The notes beneath the pieces are model-generated. The model made no database searches, had not been told where the DNA came from, and worked only from the letters and a program-made list of their open reading frames with translations. The translations under genes and the position numbers were made by a program. From the NCBI GenBank assembly GCA_947454465.1, contig CANGJP010000002.1, forward strand, positions 57,268-121,267: a DNA stretch of 64,000 nucleotides. Reading direction: 5' to 3'. This DNA is from Pseudomonadota bacterium. Its GTDB lineage: Bacteria; Pseudomonadota; Gammaproteobacteria; Steroidobacterales; Steroidobacteraceae. This document shows, piece after piece, positions 10,865 to 21,839 of the stretch. How positions within the stretch are numbered: position 1 is the stretch's first letter; every line of letters starts with the position of its first letter.

Positions 10865-11491
10865 ATGACGATTGCGACCTCCGGACACCTGTACGTCATC
10901 GCCGCACCCTCTGGCGCCGGTAAAACTTCGCTGGTTAGGGCGCTGCTGCAACAAGAGCCAACCATCCGCTTCTCGATCTCCTATACAACCCGCAAAATGC
11001 GCCCAAATGAAGTGGATGGGCGTGATTACCATTTTATTAACCATGCGGAATTTGAAAGCATGATTGCAGCCGGCGCCTTCCTTGAACACGCGCAGGTATT
11101 TGACAATTACTACGGCACCTCACGCGTCCAGGTCGAGCATTTATTGGCACAGGGCACTAACGTTATTCTAGAAATTGACTGGCAAGGCGCGCAGCAGATT
11201 CGTCGGGTTTTGCCTGCTTGCCGCAGCGTCTTCATACTGCCGCCCAGCCGCGAAGAACTGGAACGGCGATTACGCGGCCGCGGCACGGACGACGAAGCCA
11301 TCATCCAGCGCCGTTTACGCGATGCGGCCAGCGACATGAGCCATTGGGCGGAATTTGATTTCGTCGTGGTCAATGCCGATTTCGAGCGTGCACTCAAAGA
11401 GCTCCACGCCATTGTACTGGGTCGGGGACAGGCCCTATCGGCCGACCGACCAGCTCTTACGCCGGTAGTCAATGCACTGCTACACACCTAA
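10865..11491 (+). CDS. gmk: Guanylate kinase
   Basis: 208 aa; VIAAPSGAGKTSLVRALL, SYTTRKMRPNEVDGRDYHFI, DWQGAQQIR. Confidence 0.97.
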   Translation: MTIATSGHLYVIAAPSGAGKTSLVRALLQQEPTIRFSISYTTRKMRPNEVDGRDYHFINHAEFESMIAAGAFLEHAQVFDNYYGTSRVQVEHLLAQGTNVILEIDWQGAQQIRRVLPACRSVFILPPSREELERRLRGRGTDDEAIIQRRLRDAASDMSHWAEFDFVVVNADFERALKELHAIVLGRGQALSADRPALTPVVNALLHT

Positions 11492-11517
11492 GTTAAGGAC
11501 GATTTCACTAAATCGGG

Positions 11518-11546
11518 TTATCTCCGGACGATTCGCCCGCTATAAT
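11518..11546 (+). promoter_or_regulatory. Putative sigma70-type promoter for rpoZ
   Basis: Consensus -10 TATAAT at 11541-11546, 17 bp after a weak -35 TTATCT (11518-11523); 32 bp before rpoZ ATG. Confidence 0.45.
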
Positions 11547-11577
11547 CCGCCTCCTTTTGAATTTCTCAGGTGTCCGC

Positions 11578-11958
11578 ATGGCCCGCATTACCGTTGAAGA
11601 TTGTCTGCAGAATGTACCGAATTTGTTCAATCTGGTGCTGGTTGCTGCCAAACGTGCCCGCCGCATTGCCAATGGTGCCGAAGCCACCGTTGAACGTGAA
11701 AACGACAAGCCTACCGTGATTGCCCTGCGGGAAATTGCCGCTGGTCACGTCGGCCCTGAGATCCTCGATGAAGTGGATCGCCCACCCACCCACGAACTTA
11801 GTGCCATGGACATGATGATGCCGGACGACTTCCGTGCTCCTCATCTTGGCCTGAAGGGCGGGCTAGATGATGAATTCGGCGATGACTTCGCTGACTTCAA
11901 AGAAGAATTCAAAGACGGCACTAAAGCCGGTAAAGACGAATCCGGCGAGGCCGAGTAA
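11578..11958 (+). CDS. rpoZ: DNA-directed RNA polymerase subunit omega
   Basis: [36 protein letters not shown] at 11578; acidic C-terminus; between gmk and spoT. Confidence 0.96.
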   Translation: MARITVEDCLQNVPNLFNLVLVAAKRARRIANGAEATVERENDKPTVIALREIAAGHVGPEILDEVDRPPTHELSAMDMMMPDDFRAPHLGLKGGLDDEFGDDFADFKEEFKDGTKAGKDESGEAE

Positions 11959-11991
11959 TTCCCAAACGATTAATCCAACAGGTTAATCACT

Positions 11992-14145
11992 ATGGTGGAT
12001 AGCTCGTCTTTTTTTGGTTTTTTACCGATCGGAAGACGCGCTATCGGCCTTACCCAGCTCATTAATAAGCTAGAAAGCTATCTGCCACCCGATCAGGTGG
12101 AGCAGATTCGCGAAGCTTATGAATTTGGCGCCGCAGCACACGAAGGTCAAACCCGTCGCAGCGGAGAACCCTACATCTCGCATCCCGTCGCCGTTGCCGA
12201 CCTTCTGGCCGATCTCCATTTAGATAGCCAGACCATTGTTGCAGCCATTCTTCATGACGTGATTGAAGACACCCCAACCCTCAAGGATGAGATTGCTGAA
12301 AAATTCGGTAAAGAGGTGGCCGAAATTGTCGATGGCGTCTCCAAACTGGATCAGGTGCAGTTCACCAGTCGTGCCGAAGCTCAGGCCGAAAGCTTCCGTA
12401 AAATGCTGCTGGCCATGGTGCACGATATTCGTGTGATCATGGTCAAGCTGGCAGACCGTACGCACAATATGCGTACCCTAGGCGCCATGCCGCCCGCTAA
12501 GCGCCGCGCCATAGCCAAAGAAACTTTGGATATTTATGCGCCGATTGCCAACCGACTCGGCATCTACAACATCAAAAATGAACTCGAAGATCTTGGCCTG
12601 CGCACGCTCTATCCAAATCGCTATCGAGTGATCGAAAAAGCAGTCAAGACCGCACGCGGCAATCAAAAGCAGTTTGTCGATAAGATCAAATCTGCCATTG
12701 AAGGCACACTTGCCAAAGCTGGCATCAATGCCTTAGTGGAAGGACGAGAAAAACATCCTTACAGCATCTATCAGAAGATGAAGCGCAAACGCACTTCACT
12801 GAACGACATTGTTGATGTATTTGGTTTTCGCATCATCGTTGATACGGTTGACACATGTTACCGCTGCCTAGGTTTGGTTCACGGCCTATATCGCCCTATG
12901 CCAGGACGATTCAAAGACTATATCGCTATCCCACGAGTGAATGGCTATCAGTCACTGCACACTACATTATTCGGGCCCAATGGTATGCCGGTTGAAGTTC
13001 AACTGCGTACTGAAACCATGCAACAAGCAGCGGAATCCGGTGTCGCTGCACATTGGCAATATAAGACCGGCGAAGATGATGATAATCGTGCGGGACATGA
13101 TCGAGCCCGAGCCTGGGTTCAACATCTAGTCGACATGCACGGCGGCAACTCAGAAGAATTTTTGGAAAGCGTCAAAGTTGATCTCTTCCCAGATAAAGTT
13201 TATGTATTTACTCCGAAAGGGGATATCCGTCGCCTACCACGCGGCGCCACACCAGTTGATTTTGCATACGCCGTACATACAGATATTGGCAATCGCTGCG
13301 TTGCCGCAAAGATTGATCGTCGCCTCGTACCGCTACGCACACCACTCCGTAATGGACAGACTATCGAAATCATTACCGCCAAGAGCGCCTCACCAAGCCC
13401 CACATGGGAAAGCTTTATTGTCAGCGCCAAGGCCCGCTCAGCGGTTCGTCAATACTTAAAGGGCATGAAGAAGGGCGAAGCGGCGGAACTCGGCAAACGC
13501 CTGCTCAGTCAGTCGCTTGAAGAATTAAACCTAGCTTATAAAAACATCAGCGAACAACAACTCGACACCCTAGCTCGTGAGTTGAAGTTGAACAGCGCCA
13601 CTGAGCTGCTTGAAAAAATAGGTTTGGGTGAACGACTGGCTCCCTTAGTAGCACGACGCTTGTTGCCGACCACAACGATCACGAGCAAATCCAAAGACAG
13701 TGGTCCGTTGGCCATTGCGGGAACCGAAGGTCTGAGCGTCAGTTATGCGCGGTGTTGCTTTCCGATTCCGAATGACCCGATCATGGCCTACGTCACCAAT
13801 GGCCACGGTATTGTCATTCACCGTGAATCCTGCAGCAATTTAGAGTCTTACCGTAAACAACCTGAAAAATGGCTACCTGTCGTCTGGCAGGCTGCAGCGA
13901 ATAAATTCTTCGTTACCGAAATCCGAGTTCACGTTAAAAGCCGCATTGGCATTCTAGCTGCGGTGGCATCACAGATTGCAGCCACGCACACTAGTATTGA
14001 AAAAGTTTCAATCAATGACCGTGATGGCGGCGTCAGTACGGAAATCTTCGAACTGTTAGTCGCGGATCGCCGCCAATTGGCACAGGTGATCAAACGATTA
14101 CGAAAAATGCCAGATGTCGTTAAGGTTACGCGCAGTACATCTTAG
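11992..14145 (+). CDS. spoT: Bifunctional (p)ppGpp synthetase/hydrolase SpoT
   Basis: 717 aa; HD domain (AAILHDVIEDTP), synthetase, TGS (VYVFTPKGDIRRLPRGATPVDFAYAVHTDIG) and C-terminal ACT-like region. Confidence 0.96.
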   Translation: MVDSSSFFGFLPIGRRAIGLTQLINKLESYLPPDQVEQIREAYEFGAAAHEGQTRRSGEPYISHPVAVADLLADLHLDSQTIVAAILHDVIEDTPTLKDEIAEKFGKEVAEIVDGVSKLDQVQFTSRAEAQAESFRKMLLAMVHDIRVIMVKLADRTHNMRTLGAMPPAKRRAIAKETLDIYAPIANRLGIYNIKNELEDLGLRTLYPNRYRVIEKAVKTARGNQKQFVDKIKSAIEGTLAKAGINALVEGREKHPYSIYQKMKRKRTSLNDIVDVFGFRIIVDTVDTCYRCLGLVHGLYRPMPGRFKDYIAIPRVNGYQSLHTTLFGPNGMPVEVQLRTETMQQAAESGVAAHWQYKTGEDDDNRAGHDRARAWVQHLVDMHGGNSEEFLESVKVDLFPDKVYVFTPKGDIRRLPRGATPVDFAYAVHTDIGNRCVAAKIDRRLVPLRTPLRNGQTIEIITAKSASPSPTWESFIVSAKARSAVRQYLKGMKKGEAAELGKRLLSQSLEELNLAYKNISEQQLDTLARELKLNSATELLEKIGLGERLAPLVARRLLPTTTITSKSKDSGPLAIAGTEGLSVSYARCCFPIPNDPIMAYVTNGHGIVIHRESCSNLESYRKQPEKWLPVVWQAAANKFFVTEIRVHVKSRIGILAAVASQIAATHTSIEKVSINDRDGGVSTEIFELLVADRRQLAQVIKRLRKMPDVVKVTRSTS

Positions 14146-14247
14146 TAATCTGTCTATCTGCAATGATTCAGGCAGCTCTTCTAAAGGTGAAATTCACAAC
14201 CCAAGGGACAGAGTAACCCACCCTACCTAATCCATAAAGGAACAGCC

Positions 14248-14628
14248 ATGTCACGCAGCATCATCAGCACACCAAACGCTCCACAGGCTATAGGCACCTA
14301 TTCGCAAGCCGTTAAATGCGGCAATACAGTGTATGTATCCGGACAAATTCCTCTTGATCCAAACACAGGCGCTTTGGTGAGTGGCGATATGGATAAGCAC
14401 ATTCGCCGTGTATTCGATAATTTACTAGCCATCATCACGGCAGCCGGTGGTGATTTTTCTGATGTGGCAAAACTTAATGTCTTCCTGACTGACCTCAATC
14501 ATTTTGCACTGGTCAATCAAATCATGAGTGAATACTTTACTGAACCCTATCCCGCTCGCGCTGCTATTCAAGTTGCTGCCTTACCTAAAGCAGCAACAGT
14601 GGAAATGGACTGCATAGTAGAACTCTAA
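14248..14628 (+). CDS. ridA: RidA-family enamine/imine deaminase
   Basis: 126 aa; [53 protein letters not shown]. Confidence 0.96.
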   Translation: MSRSIISTPNAPQAIGTYSQAVKCGNTVYVSGQIPLDPNTGALVSGDMDKHIRRVFDNLLAIITAAGGDFSDVAKLNVFLTDLNHFALVNQIMSEYFTEPYPARAAIQVAALPKAATVEMDCIVEL

Positions 14629-14729
14629 TCAGAGTGCACACCAAAGAGTGAGTGACTCTTATATGTACAAACGCATACAGAGTCACGGCAATACGTTGCA
14701 AGCACAGTAGGCGATCAACTTAATAAAAC

Positions 14730-16817
14730 ATGCCTAGCCTCACCCCACACGAATTCCGCCCGGTCACAACCCTACGTGGCGTCGGTACGGCGTTGGCAGA
14801 AAAACTTGCTGTATTGGGCCTGCGCACCATTCAAGATGTGCTGTTTCATTTGCCCTATCGCTATGAAGATCGCACCCAAACGATTCCACTCGGAAGTCTG
14901 CAAACGGGTATGCGTGCAGTGGTTGAGGGTGAAGTACAACTGAGTGAGGTGACCTTCAGAGGACGTCGCCAATTATTAGTACGCATCAGCGATGGTTCGG
15001 GCTGGTTGACCTTACGCTTTTTTCACTTTGGTGCCGCACAACAAACCCAATTAGCACGCGGCATTAAGCTACGCTGCTTTGGTGAAGTACGAGCGGGCCA
15101 AAAAACCTTGGAAATGGTCCACCCCGAATACCGTCGCATCACGCCGGACAATCCCATGGTTGAAAGCAACACGCTGACTCCCATTTATCCTGCAACCGAA
15201 GGCATTCAGCAAGCACGATTGCGTCAACTCAGTACAGCAGCTTTACAAGAACTGCAACATAACAGCATTCGTGACTGGCTACCTGCTGATTTGTTACCCG
15301 ACCCACGATGGCCCACATTACAAGCGGCATTACATTATGTGCATCGTCCACCGCCGGATGCGAGCCTTGAGTTAATTGCAGCGGGTCGTCATCCCGCACA
15401 ACGCCGTCTTGCCTTCGAAGAATTATTGGCGCAACAACTCAGCCTGCGACAACTTCGACAGGATATTAAGAACGATGCGAGCTGGTCATTACTGCAAGGT
15501 AGCGAATTGCTCAAGCAGTTTTGCAATACGCTACCCTTTCAACTCACTTCAGCGCAGCAGCGCGTATGGCAAGAGATTGAACAGGATCTTGCGCAATCGC
15601 AACCTATGTTGCGCTTGGTACAAGGTGATGTAGGCTCTGGGAAAACAGTGGTAGCCGCCTTAGCGGCTATCAAAGCGGTTGCCTGTGGTATGCAAGCTGC
15701 GTTGATGGCGCCCACTGAATTATTAGCCGAACAACATGCCCGTAACTTTCAACGTTGGTTAGCACCCCTCAATATCGACGTTGTATTACTGACAGGCAAA
15801 CACACCGGTAAAGCCCGTACCGCCATCATGGAATCTCTGGCCTCAGGAAAAGCTAGCGTAGCCATAGGAACGCATGCTCTTTTTCAATCGGATGTTCTCT
15901 TCACCAAACTTGCGGTAGTGATCATCGACGAACAACATCGTTTCGGCGTACATCAACGTTTATTACTGCGCGAAAAAGGCATCAATACTGGACGATATCC
16001 TCATCAGCTAATCATGACCGCTACACCGATTCCGCGTACCTTAGCAATGAGCGCGTATGCAGATCTCGATGTGTCAGTAATTGATGAACTACCTCCGGGT
16101 CGCACACCGGTACAAACCGTAGTGGTACCTGACAGTCGTCGCGATGAAATCGTCCAACGCGTTCGCGAGGCATGCTTACAACAACGTCAGGTGTATTGGG
16201 TGTGCCCGCTAATTGAAGAATCGGAATTATTGAGCGCACAAGCCGCAGAAGATTTGTATACAACGCTTCGCAGCGCTTTACCCGAATTACGTATTGAACT
16301 TCTGCATGGCCGTATGAATGCCAAACAAAAAGATCTGATCATGGAAAGATTTAAGTCACACGAAGCCGATGTACTGGTAGCAACCACGGTGATCGAAGTG
16401 GGTGTAGATGTGCCCAATGCCAGTGTGATGGTGATTGAAAATGCTGAACGTATGGGGCTGGCACAACTGCATCAATTGCGTGGGCGAGTCGGTCGTGGCA
16501 GCGCACAAAGCAGTTGCGTACTGCTCTATCAATATCCATTAAGTGACGTGGCACGTACGCGCCTGCGCATCATGCGAGAAACCAATGATGGTTTTGAAAT
16601 TGCACGTCATGATCTCGAAATTCGTGGCCCCGGTGAATTACTCGGCACACGACAAACTGGATTAGTACAACTGCGTGTCGCAGACTTGATGCGTGATGCG
16701 GATCTGTTACCGCAGGTTCAAAAAGCAGCAGACTTTCTGCTTAAAGACAAGCCCGATCATGTCGAGCCATTACTCACAAGATGGGTTGGGCAGAGTGAAC
16801 GGTTTGGAAAAGTTTGA
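14730..16817 (+). CDS. recG: ATP-dependent DNA helicase RecG
   Basis: 695 aa; LVQGDVGSGKTVVAALAA, DEQHRFGVHQR, MTATPIPRTLAM, QLRGRVGRG. Confidence 0.97.
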   Translation: MPSLTPHEFRPVTTLRGVGTALAEKLAVLGLRTIQDVLFHLPYRYEDRTQTIPLGSLQTGMRAVVEGEVQLSEVTFRGRRQLLVRISDGSGWLTLRFFHFGAAQQTQLARGIKLRCFGEVRAGQKTLEMVHPEYRRITPDNPMVESNTLTPIYPATEGIQQARLRQLSTAALQELQHNSIRDWLPADLLPDPRWPTLQAALHYVHRPPPDASLELIAAGRHPAQRRLAFEELLAQQLSLRQLRQDIKNDASWSLLQGSELLKQFCNTLPFQLTSAQQRVWQEIEQDLAQSQPMLRLVQGDVGSGKTVVAALAAIKAVACGMQAALMAPTELLAEQHARNFQRWLAPLNIDVVLLTGKHTGKARTAIMESLASGKASVAIGTHALFQSDVLFTKLAVVIIDEQHRFGVHQRLLLREKGINTGRYPHQLIMTATPIPRTLAMSAYADLDVSVIDELPPGRTPVQTVVVPDSRRDEIVQRVREACLQQRQVYWVCPLIEESELLSAQAAEDLYTTLRSALPELRIELLHGRMNAKQKDLIMERFKSHEADVLVATTVIEVGVDVPNASVMVIENAERMGLAQLHQLRGRVGRGSAQSSCVLLYQYPLSDVARTRLRIMRETNDGFEIARHDLEIRGPGELLGTRQTGLVQLRVADLMRDADLLPQVQKAADFLLKDKPDHVEPLLTRWVGQSERFGKV

Positions 16818-16889
16818 TGCGGTGAAATGACTTTATTACGAAGTTGGTCTTGGAAGACTCAGCCCAATTTACACGACGATTCTTTTAAA

Positions 16890-17357
16890 TCAGTCAATAA
16901 ACCGCCACTCCCTGAACATCGCCGCCTGACCACAATGCGCTCCGCTCTCTGAGCGTAAATTCCAGACGGTGGCGTTTTGAATAAGAAACCGCCTACCGCT
17001 TTTAGCTATGCGTATACCAGAATAATCACTGATATATCCATCACTCGTCACGCGCTCAAGTAATCTGGCACGCTCCTCACGGCTGGGTGCTTCAGCGGTT
17101 AATCGAGAAGGCATGCAAGTTAGTTCTTGCCAAGTCAGTTGCCATAGCTCTAATGCCGCTTGGTTGCCGTAGTTCAATACCGGATCGGTCTCTATTCCAT
17201 GAGAGACTAATACAAATGGAGCTTCAAACAACCGACGAGCGCTTTCATCAGTTAAATGCGACTCTGACAATAATTCTTGTCTCGTCCAATGCATATAACT
17301 ACGCATTAGACATTCGCTATGCGCAATCACTGCGGGTTGTTGCCATGGCTGAAACAC
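16890..17357 (-). CDS. MEKHLA/PAS-like domain protein
   Basis: 155 aa; VLVSHGIETDPVLNYGNQAALELWQLTWQELTCMPSRLTAEAPSREERARLLERV, matching the MEKHLA domain pattern. Confidence 0.8.
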   Translation of the reverse strand: MFQPWQQPAVIAHSECLMRSYMHWTRQELLSESHLTDESARRLFEAPFVLVSHGIETDPVLNYGNQAALELWQLTWQELTCMPSRLTAEAPSREERARLLERVTSDGYISDYSGIRIAKSGRRFLIQNATVWNLRSESGAHCGQAAMFREWRFID

Positions 17358-17400
17358 GAATTAATTTACCTTAGAAACAATATAGCTAAATCAAATTTTC

Positions 17401-17742
17401 CTAGGCCTTTTTCACAAACTCTGACTTCAATGACATAGCACCAATACCGTCAATTTTGCAATCAATGTTATGGTCCCCCTCAACTAATTTGATGTTCTTT
17501 ACTTTGGTACCCACTTTGACTACAGCCGAAGAGCCTTTGACTTTTAGGTCTTTGATGACCGTGATGGAATCACCATCTTTGAGTACCGCACCATTCACAT
17601 CGCGCACATCTAACCCTTCGTCAGCAATTTCAGCGGCCATTGCAGGTGACCACTCATGAGCACACTCTGGACAAATCAACTGTCCGCCATCCTGGTAGGT
17701 ATAAGTGGATTGGCATTGGGGGCAGGGCGGTAAAGAATTCAT
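17401..17742 (-). CDS. yjdM: Zinc-ribbon protein of the YjdM/PhnA family
   Basis: 113 aa; [83 protein letters not shown]. Confidence 0.93.
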   Translation of the reverse strand: MNSLPPCPQCQSTYTYQDGGQLICPECAHEWSPAMAAEIADEGLDVRDVNGAVLKDGDSITVIKDLKVKGSSAVVKVGTKVKNIKLVEGDHNIDCKIDGIGAMSLKSEFVKKA

Positions 17743-17777
17743 AATGTGCTCTCTATAATTGAACCGCTTATCTTACC

Positions 17778-18869
17778 TTGGCTAACGACATCCTAGGCAA
17801 TCATCCACCGACTGCAGCCAAAGACACTCTCGGCCTGACGTTTTCACAAGCTAATTTAAGCAACAAGGTGATTACAGACTCCACCGCTGCGCCGATGCTA
17901 TTGCTACACTTCGCACCCATGCGCTCACCTTCACCCACCCTCCGCGAACGAGCTCGTTGGTTGCGTTACCGTGTTGGTAGCGTCGACTTTGCAACTCAAT
18001 GGCTCAATCTGAAACAGTCACTCCATGCGTATGGCCGCCTCATGCGCCTAGACCGACCCATTGGCACCTACTTATTGTTATGGCCGATGCTCTGGGCACT
18101 ATGGCTAGCTTCAGCCGGTAAACCCGAAGAACATGTTTTTATCGTATTCGTCTTGGGTGTAGTCCTCACTCGTTCAGCCGGTTGCGTGATTAACGATTTT
18201 GCCGACCGTCACCTTGATGGTCACGTTAAACGGACTCACGCACGTCCATTAGCCACAGGTGAAGCCTCGCCACTTGAAGCACTGTTGTTATTTGCTGCCT
18301 TGGCCCTGCTGGCGTTCGGATTAGTCCTCACGCTAAATATAAGAGTAGTACAAATGTCGTTTGTCGGCGTAGGACTCATGGTCACTTATCCTTTTTTCAA
18401 ACGCTTCTTCCCTGCACCCCAGTTTTACATGGGGCTGGCCTTTAGCTGGTCAATTCCCATGTGTTTTATGGCTCAAACGGGCCAAACACCTCGTTTATGC
18501 TGGTTATTGTTTGCCGCCACTGTTGTATGGGCTACCGCATACGACACCATGTATGCGATGGTGGATCGCCAAGACGACCTGCGTATCGGCATCAAATCCA
18601 GCGCCATCCTGTTTGGCGATGCCGATCGGGTCATCATCGGGGTGTTGCAACTGATGGCTCTGTTGGCACTGTGGTTGGCGGGCCTTGAACTAAAATTAGG
18701 TAGCTGGTACCAGTTAGGTTTGGCGGCGGCGGCCTGTTTTGCGCTATACCAACAGTGGCTAATCCGTCACCGTGAGCCGGAGAACTGTTTTAAAGCTTTC
18801 TCAAATAATAACTATTTCGGCTTGGTGATATTCGTCGGTATAGGGTTAGAGTATTTGTTCAAGGCTTAA
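17778..18869 (+). CDS. ubiA: 4-hydroxybenzoate octaprenyltransferase (start uncertain)
   Basis: RLDRPIGTYLLLWPMLWALWLASAG, INDFADRHLDGHVKRTHARPLA, YDTMYAMVDRQDDLRIGIKSSAILFG; the ~85-codon N-terminal extension may be partly untranslated. Confidence 0.92.
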   Translation: MANDILGNHPPTAAKDTLGLTFSQANLSNKVITDSTAAPMLLLHFAPMRSPSPTLRERARWLRYRVGSVDFATQWLNLKQSLHAYGRLMRLDRPIGTYLLLWPMLWALWLASAGKPEEHVFIVFVLGVVLTRSAGCVINDFADRHLDGHVKRTHARPLATGEASPLEALLLFAALALLAFGLVLTLNIRVVQMSFVGVGLMVTYPFFKRFFPAPQFYMGLAFSWSIPMCFMAQTGQTPRLCWLLFAATVVWATAYDTMYAMVDRQDDLRIGIKSSAILFGDADRVIIGVLQLMALLALWLAGLELKLGSWYQLGLAAAACFALYQQWLIRHREPENCFKAFSNNNYFGLVIFVGIGLEYLFKA

Positions 18870-18949
18870 GAGGGCCGTTCTCAGATACAATGCCCCGCCG
18901 GAAATAAACAGCTGCTGAACTCCGGCACCGTTTCTCTTGAGGTGGAATC

Positions 18950-20338
18950 GTGAAGATCATCATTCTAGGTGCCGGACAGGTAGGACGCACCGCTGCATAT
19001 CGGCTAGCGCGTGAAGAAGCCAACGAAGTCACGGTCATCGACCTTGACGAAAAACTGCTGCGTCATTTGCAGGATCGGTTGGACATCCGCACCATCATTG
19101 GCAATGGTGCCCAGCCTTCTATTCTGGACGCTGCTGGAGCACGTCAGGCCGATGTGTTCATCGCCTTAACCAACAGTGACGAACTCAATATGGTCGCCTG
19201 CCAAATCATGGCGACTCTCTTTAATAAAGACGCAATCCGCATCGCCCGTATTCGCTCTAACGAATACACCAAACATAGCAAACTGTTCGTTGATGAAGAT
19301 CGTGCTTTTGCAGTGGACGTGACCTTAAGCCCTGAACAACTGGTGACTGAGCACATCTCTCGCCTGATTCGGTATCCTGGTGCGCTGCAGGTACTGGATT
19401 TTGCTGATGGTCGTGTTCGACTGGTCTGCGCACGAGCCTTGCGAGGCGGACTGTTGGTCGGTCAGCGCCTGCAAACCTTGCGCGAACACATGCCAAAAAC
19501 AGATGCCCGCGTTGCTGCCATTTACCGCAATGGTCAAAGTGTAAAACCGACTGGAGATACCGTCATCGAACATGGCGATGAGGTGTTCTTCCTCGCGGCA
19601 CGTACTGATATCCGCCAAGTCATGAACGAAATTCAGCGACTTGAAGAACCTGTCCGGCGCGTCGTCATCGCCGGTGGTGGCAATATTGGGTTCAAATTGG
19701 CTCAAGAATTAGAAAAGAAATCTTTGCAAGTCAAACTGATTGAGCGCGACGGACGCCGTTCACGTCGTATATCCGAACAATTAGGCAATACCATCGTTTT
19801 AACCGGCGATGCTTCCGATGAAGAGTTATTACTGGAAGAAAACATCGACAATGTGGATGTTTTTGTCAGTGTGACCAATACGGAAGAAGCCAACATCCTC
19901 TCTGCAATGTTAGCCAAACGACTCGGTGCTAAAAAAGTCATGGCCCTGATCAATCGACCGGCTTATGCAGAACTTATGGAGAGCGGGAATCTCGATGTCG
20001 CTATTTCGCCCCAAATGATTACCATTGGTTCCGTCTTGGCTCACGTGCGGCGTGGCGATGTCGTTCAGGTGCATTCATTGCGACGCGGCGCTGCTGAAGC
20101 TATTGAAGCCGTAGCTCATGGTATTCAAGGAGAAGGGCGGGTCATAGGTCGAAAAATTGCTGATATTCCCTTGCCCGACGGCGCCACGATCGGTGCCTTG
20201 GTACGTGGTGATGAGGTATTGATGGCTCACCACGATACAGTGGTGCAACGTGATGACCACGTCATTCTATTCCTGACTGATCGACGTCAGATCGATGCCG
20301 TAGAGCGTCTCTTTGATGTCCCACGCCGTCGCCGCTGA
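18950..20338 (+). CDS. trkA: Trk system potassium transporter TrkA
   Basis: 462 aa; two Rossmann/RCK modules (MKIIILGAGQVGRTAAYRLA; VVIAGGGNIGFKLAQELE). Confidence 0.97.
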   Translation: MKIIILGAGQVGRTAAYRLAREEANEVTVIDLDEKLLRHLQDRLDIRTIIGNGAQPSILDAAGARQADVFIALTNSDELNMVACQIMATLFNKDAIRIARIRSNEYTKHSKLFVDEDRAFAVDVTLSPEQLVTEHISRLIRYPGALQVLDFADGRVRLVCARALRGGLLVGQRLQTLREHMPKTDARVAAIYRNGQSVKPTGDTVIEHGDEVFFLAARTDIRQVMNEIQRLEEPVRRVVIAGGGNIGFKLAQELEKKSLQVKLIERDGRRSRRISEQLGNTIVLTGDASDEELLLEENIDNVDVFVSVTNTEEANILSAMLAKRLGAKKVMALINRPAYAELMESGNLDVAISPQMITIGSVLAHVRRGDVVQVHSLRRGAAEAIEAVAHGIQGEGRVIGRKIADIPLPDGATIGALVRGDEVLMAHHDTVVQRDDHVILFLTDRRQIDAVERLFDVPRRRR

Positions 20339-20346
20339 GTAGCCTC

Positions 20347-21798
20347 ATGAATCTGCTGGTTGTACAACGCATACTTGGCATCTTGTTGATGCTGTTCTCG
20401 GTCACCATGTTACCTCCTGTAGCGGTATCGCTGACCTTTCAGGATCAGCAATCCTCACCTTTTATCGATGCCTTTATCGGCCTGATGCTGACTGGATTGT
20501 TGATCTGGCTTCCAGTACGTAAGCAAGCTCGTGAATTAAGGCTGCGCGATGGCTTCCTCGTAGTCGCACTATTTTGGGTGGTATTGGGACTGGCCGGCGC
20601 TGCGCCAATGGTGCTATCTACCCACCCTGACATGTCGCTCACGGATGCCGTATTTGAAGCCGTTTCTGGATTTACCACCACCGGTGCAACGGTACTGAGT
20701 GGATTGGATGGGATACCCAAATCATTACTATATTACCGACACCAAATTCAGTGGTTAGGAGGCATCGGCATGGTGGTACTAGCCGTCGCACTACTACCCA
20801 TGTTAGGGATTGGTGGCATGCAATTACTCAAAGCCGAAACCCCTGGACCGGTGAAAGACACCAAGCTAACCCCACGCATCACGCAAACAGCCAAAGCGTT
20901 ATGGCTAGTGTATGTATTGATCACAACAGCGTGCGCAAGCAGTTACTGGATGGCTGGCATGACGCCTTTTGATGCCATCTGTCATAGTTTTTCGACTGTC
21001 TCAACGGGAGGGTTCTCTACCCACGACGCGAATCTTGCTTATTTCAATAATCCTGCAGTTGAGTTCATCGCCACGTTTTTTATGTTCACAGCGGGCATCA
21101 ACTTCTCACTGCATTTTCTCGCTTGGCGTCATATGAGCCTCAGCGATTACTGGCGTGATCCAGAATTACGGGTGTACGTCAGCATTCTGCTGATTGCCAC
21201 CACTGCATTTACGGCCACCTTGATTGCCCATCATACTTTCAGTGACTCTGGCTATGCTTTACGGAGCGCTTTACTGCATGTCACCTCAATGATGACCAGC
21301 ACCGGTTTTGTTGCCACTGACTTCGCCATCTGGCCAAGTGCACTTCCCGTCATTCTTATCTTCATCACTTTTGCAGGAGGCTGTGCCGGCTCCACAACCA
21401 GCGGCATGAAAATCATTCGCTGGATATTGATGTGGAAGCAAGGTACACGTGAAATCAATCGACTGGTTCACCCCAATGCCGTGTTTCCAGTCAAAATTGG
21501 CGGCCGTCCCGTGCCCTGGCGCGTGATTGATGCCGTATGGGGTTTCTTTGCGATCTATGTCGGTTGTTTCGCCGTACTCATGGTATTACTGATCGCAACG
21601 GGAGAAGACCAAGTCACGGCGTTCTCAGCCATTGCCACCACAATCAACAACACTGGGCCCGCACTCGGCGCGGTAGCGCATAATTTCTCTAGCATCAGCC
21701 CAGTCGGCAAGTGGGTGTGCGTACTGGCCATGTTGCTAGGTCGATTGGAAATCTATCCGCTGATCGTACTGGTCACGCCGGCCTTCTGGAAACGCTAA
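20347..21798 (+). CDS. trkH: Trk system potassium uptake protein TrkH
   Basis: 483 aa; VSGFTTTGATVLSGLD, STVSTGGFSTHDAN, GGCAGSTTSGMKIIR; follows trkA. Confidence 0.96.
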   Translation: MNLLVVQRILGILLMLFSVTMLPPVAVSLTFQDQQSSPFIDAFIGLMLTGLLIWLPVRKQARELRLRDGFLVVALFWVVLGLAGAAPMVLSTHPDMSLTDAVFEAVSGFTTTGATVLSGLDGIPKSLLYYRHQIQWLGGIGMVVLAVALLPMLGIGGMQLLKAETPGPVKDTKLTPRITQTAKALWLVYVLITTACASSYWMAGMTPFDAICHSFSTVSTGGFSTHDANLAYFNNPAVEFIATFFMFTAGINFSLHFLAWRHMSLSDYWRDPELRVYVSILLIATTAFTATLIAHHTFSDSGYALRSALLHVTSMMTSTGFVATDFAIWPSALPVILIFITFAGGCAGSTTSGMKIIRWILMWKQGTREINRLVHPNAVFPVKIGGRPVPWRVIDAVWGFFAIYVGCFAVLMVLLIATGEDQVTAFSAIATTINNTGPALGAVAHNFSSISPVGKWVCVLAMLLGRLEIYPLIVLVTPAFWKR

Positions 21799-21839
21799 TT
21801 CGGGCATCCCACCGACTTAGTCCTCACCGTACATCGTCA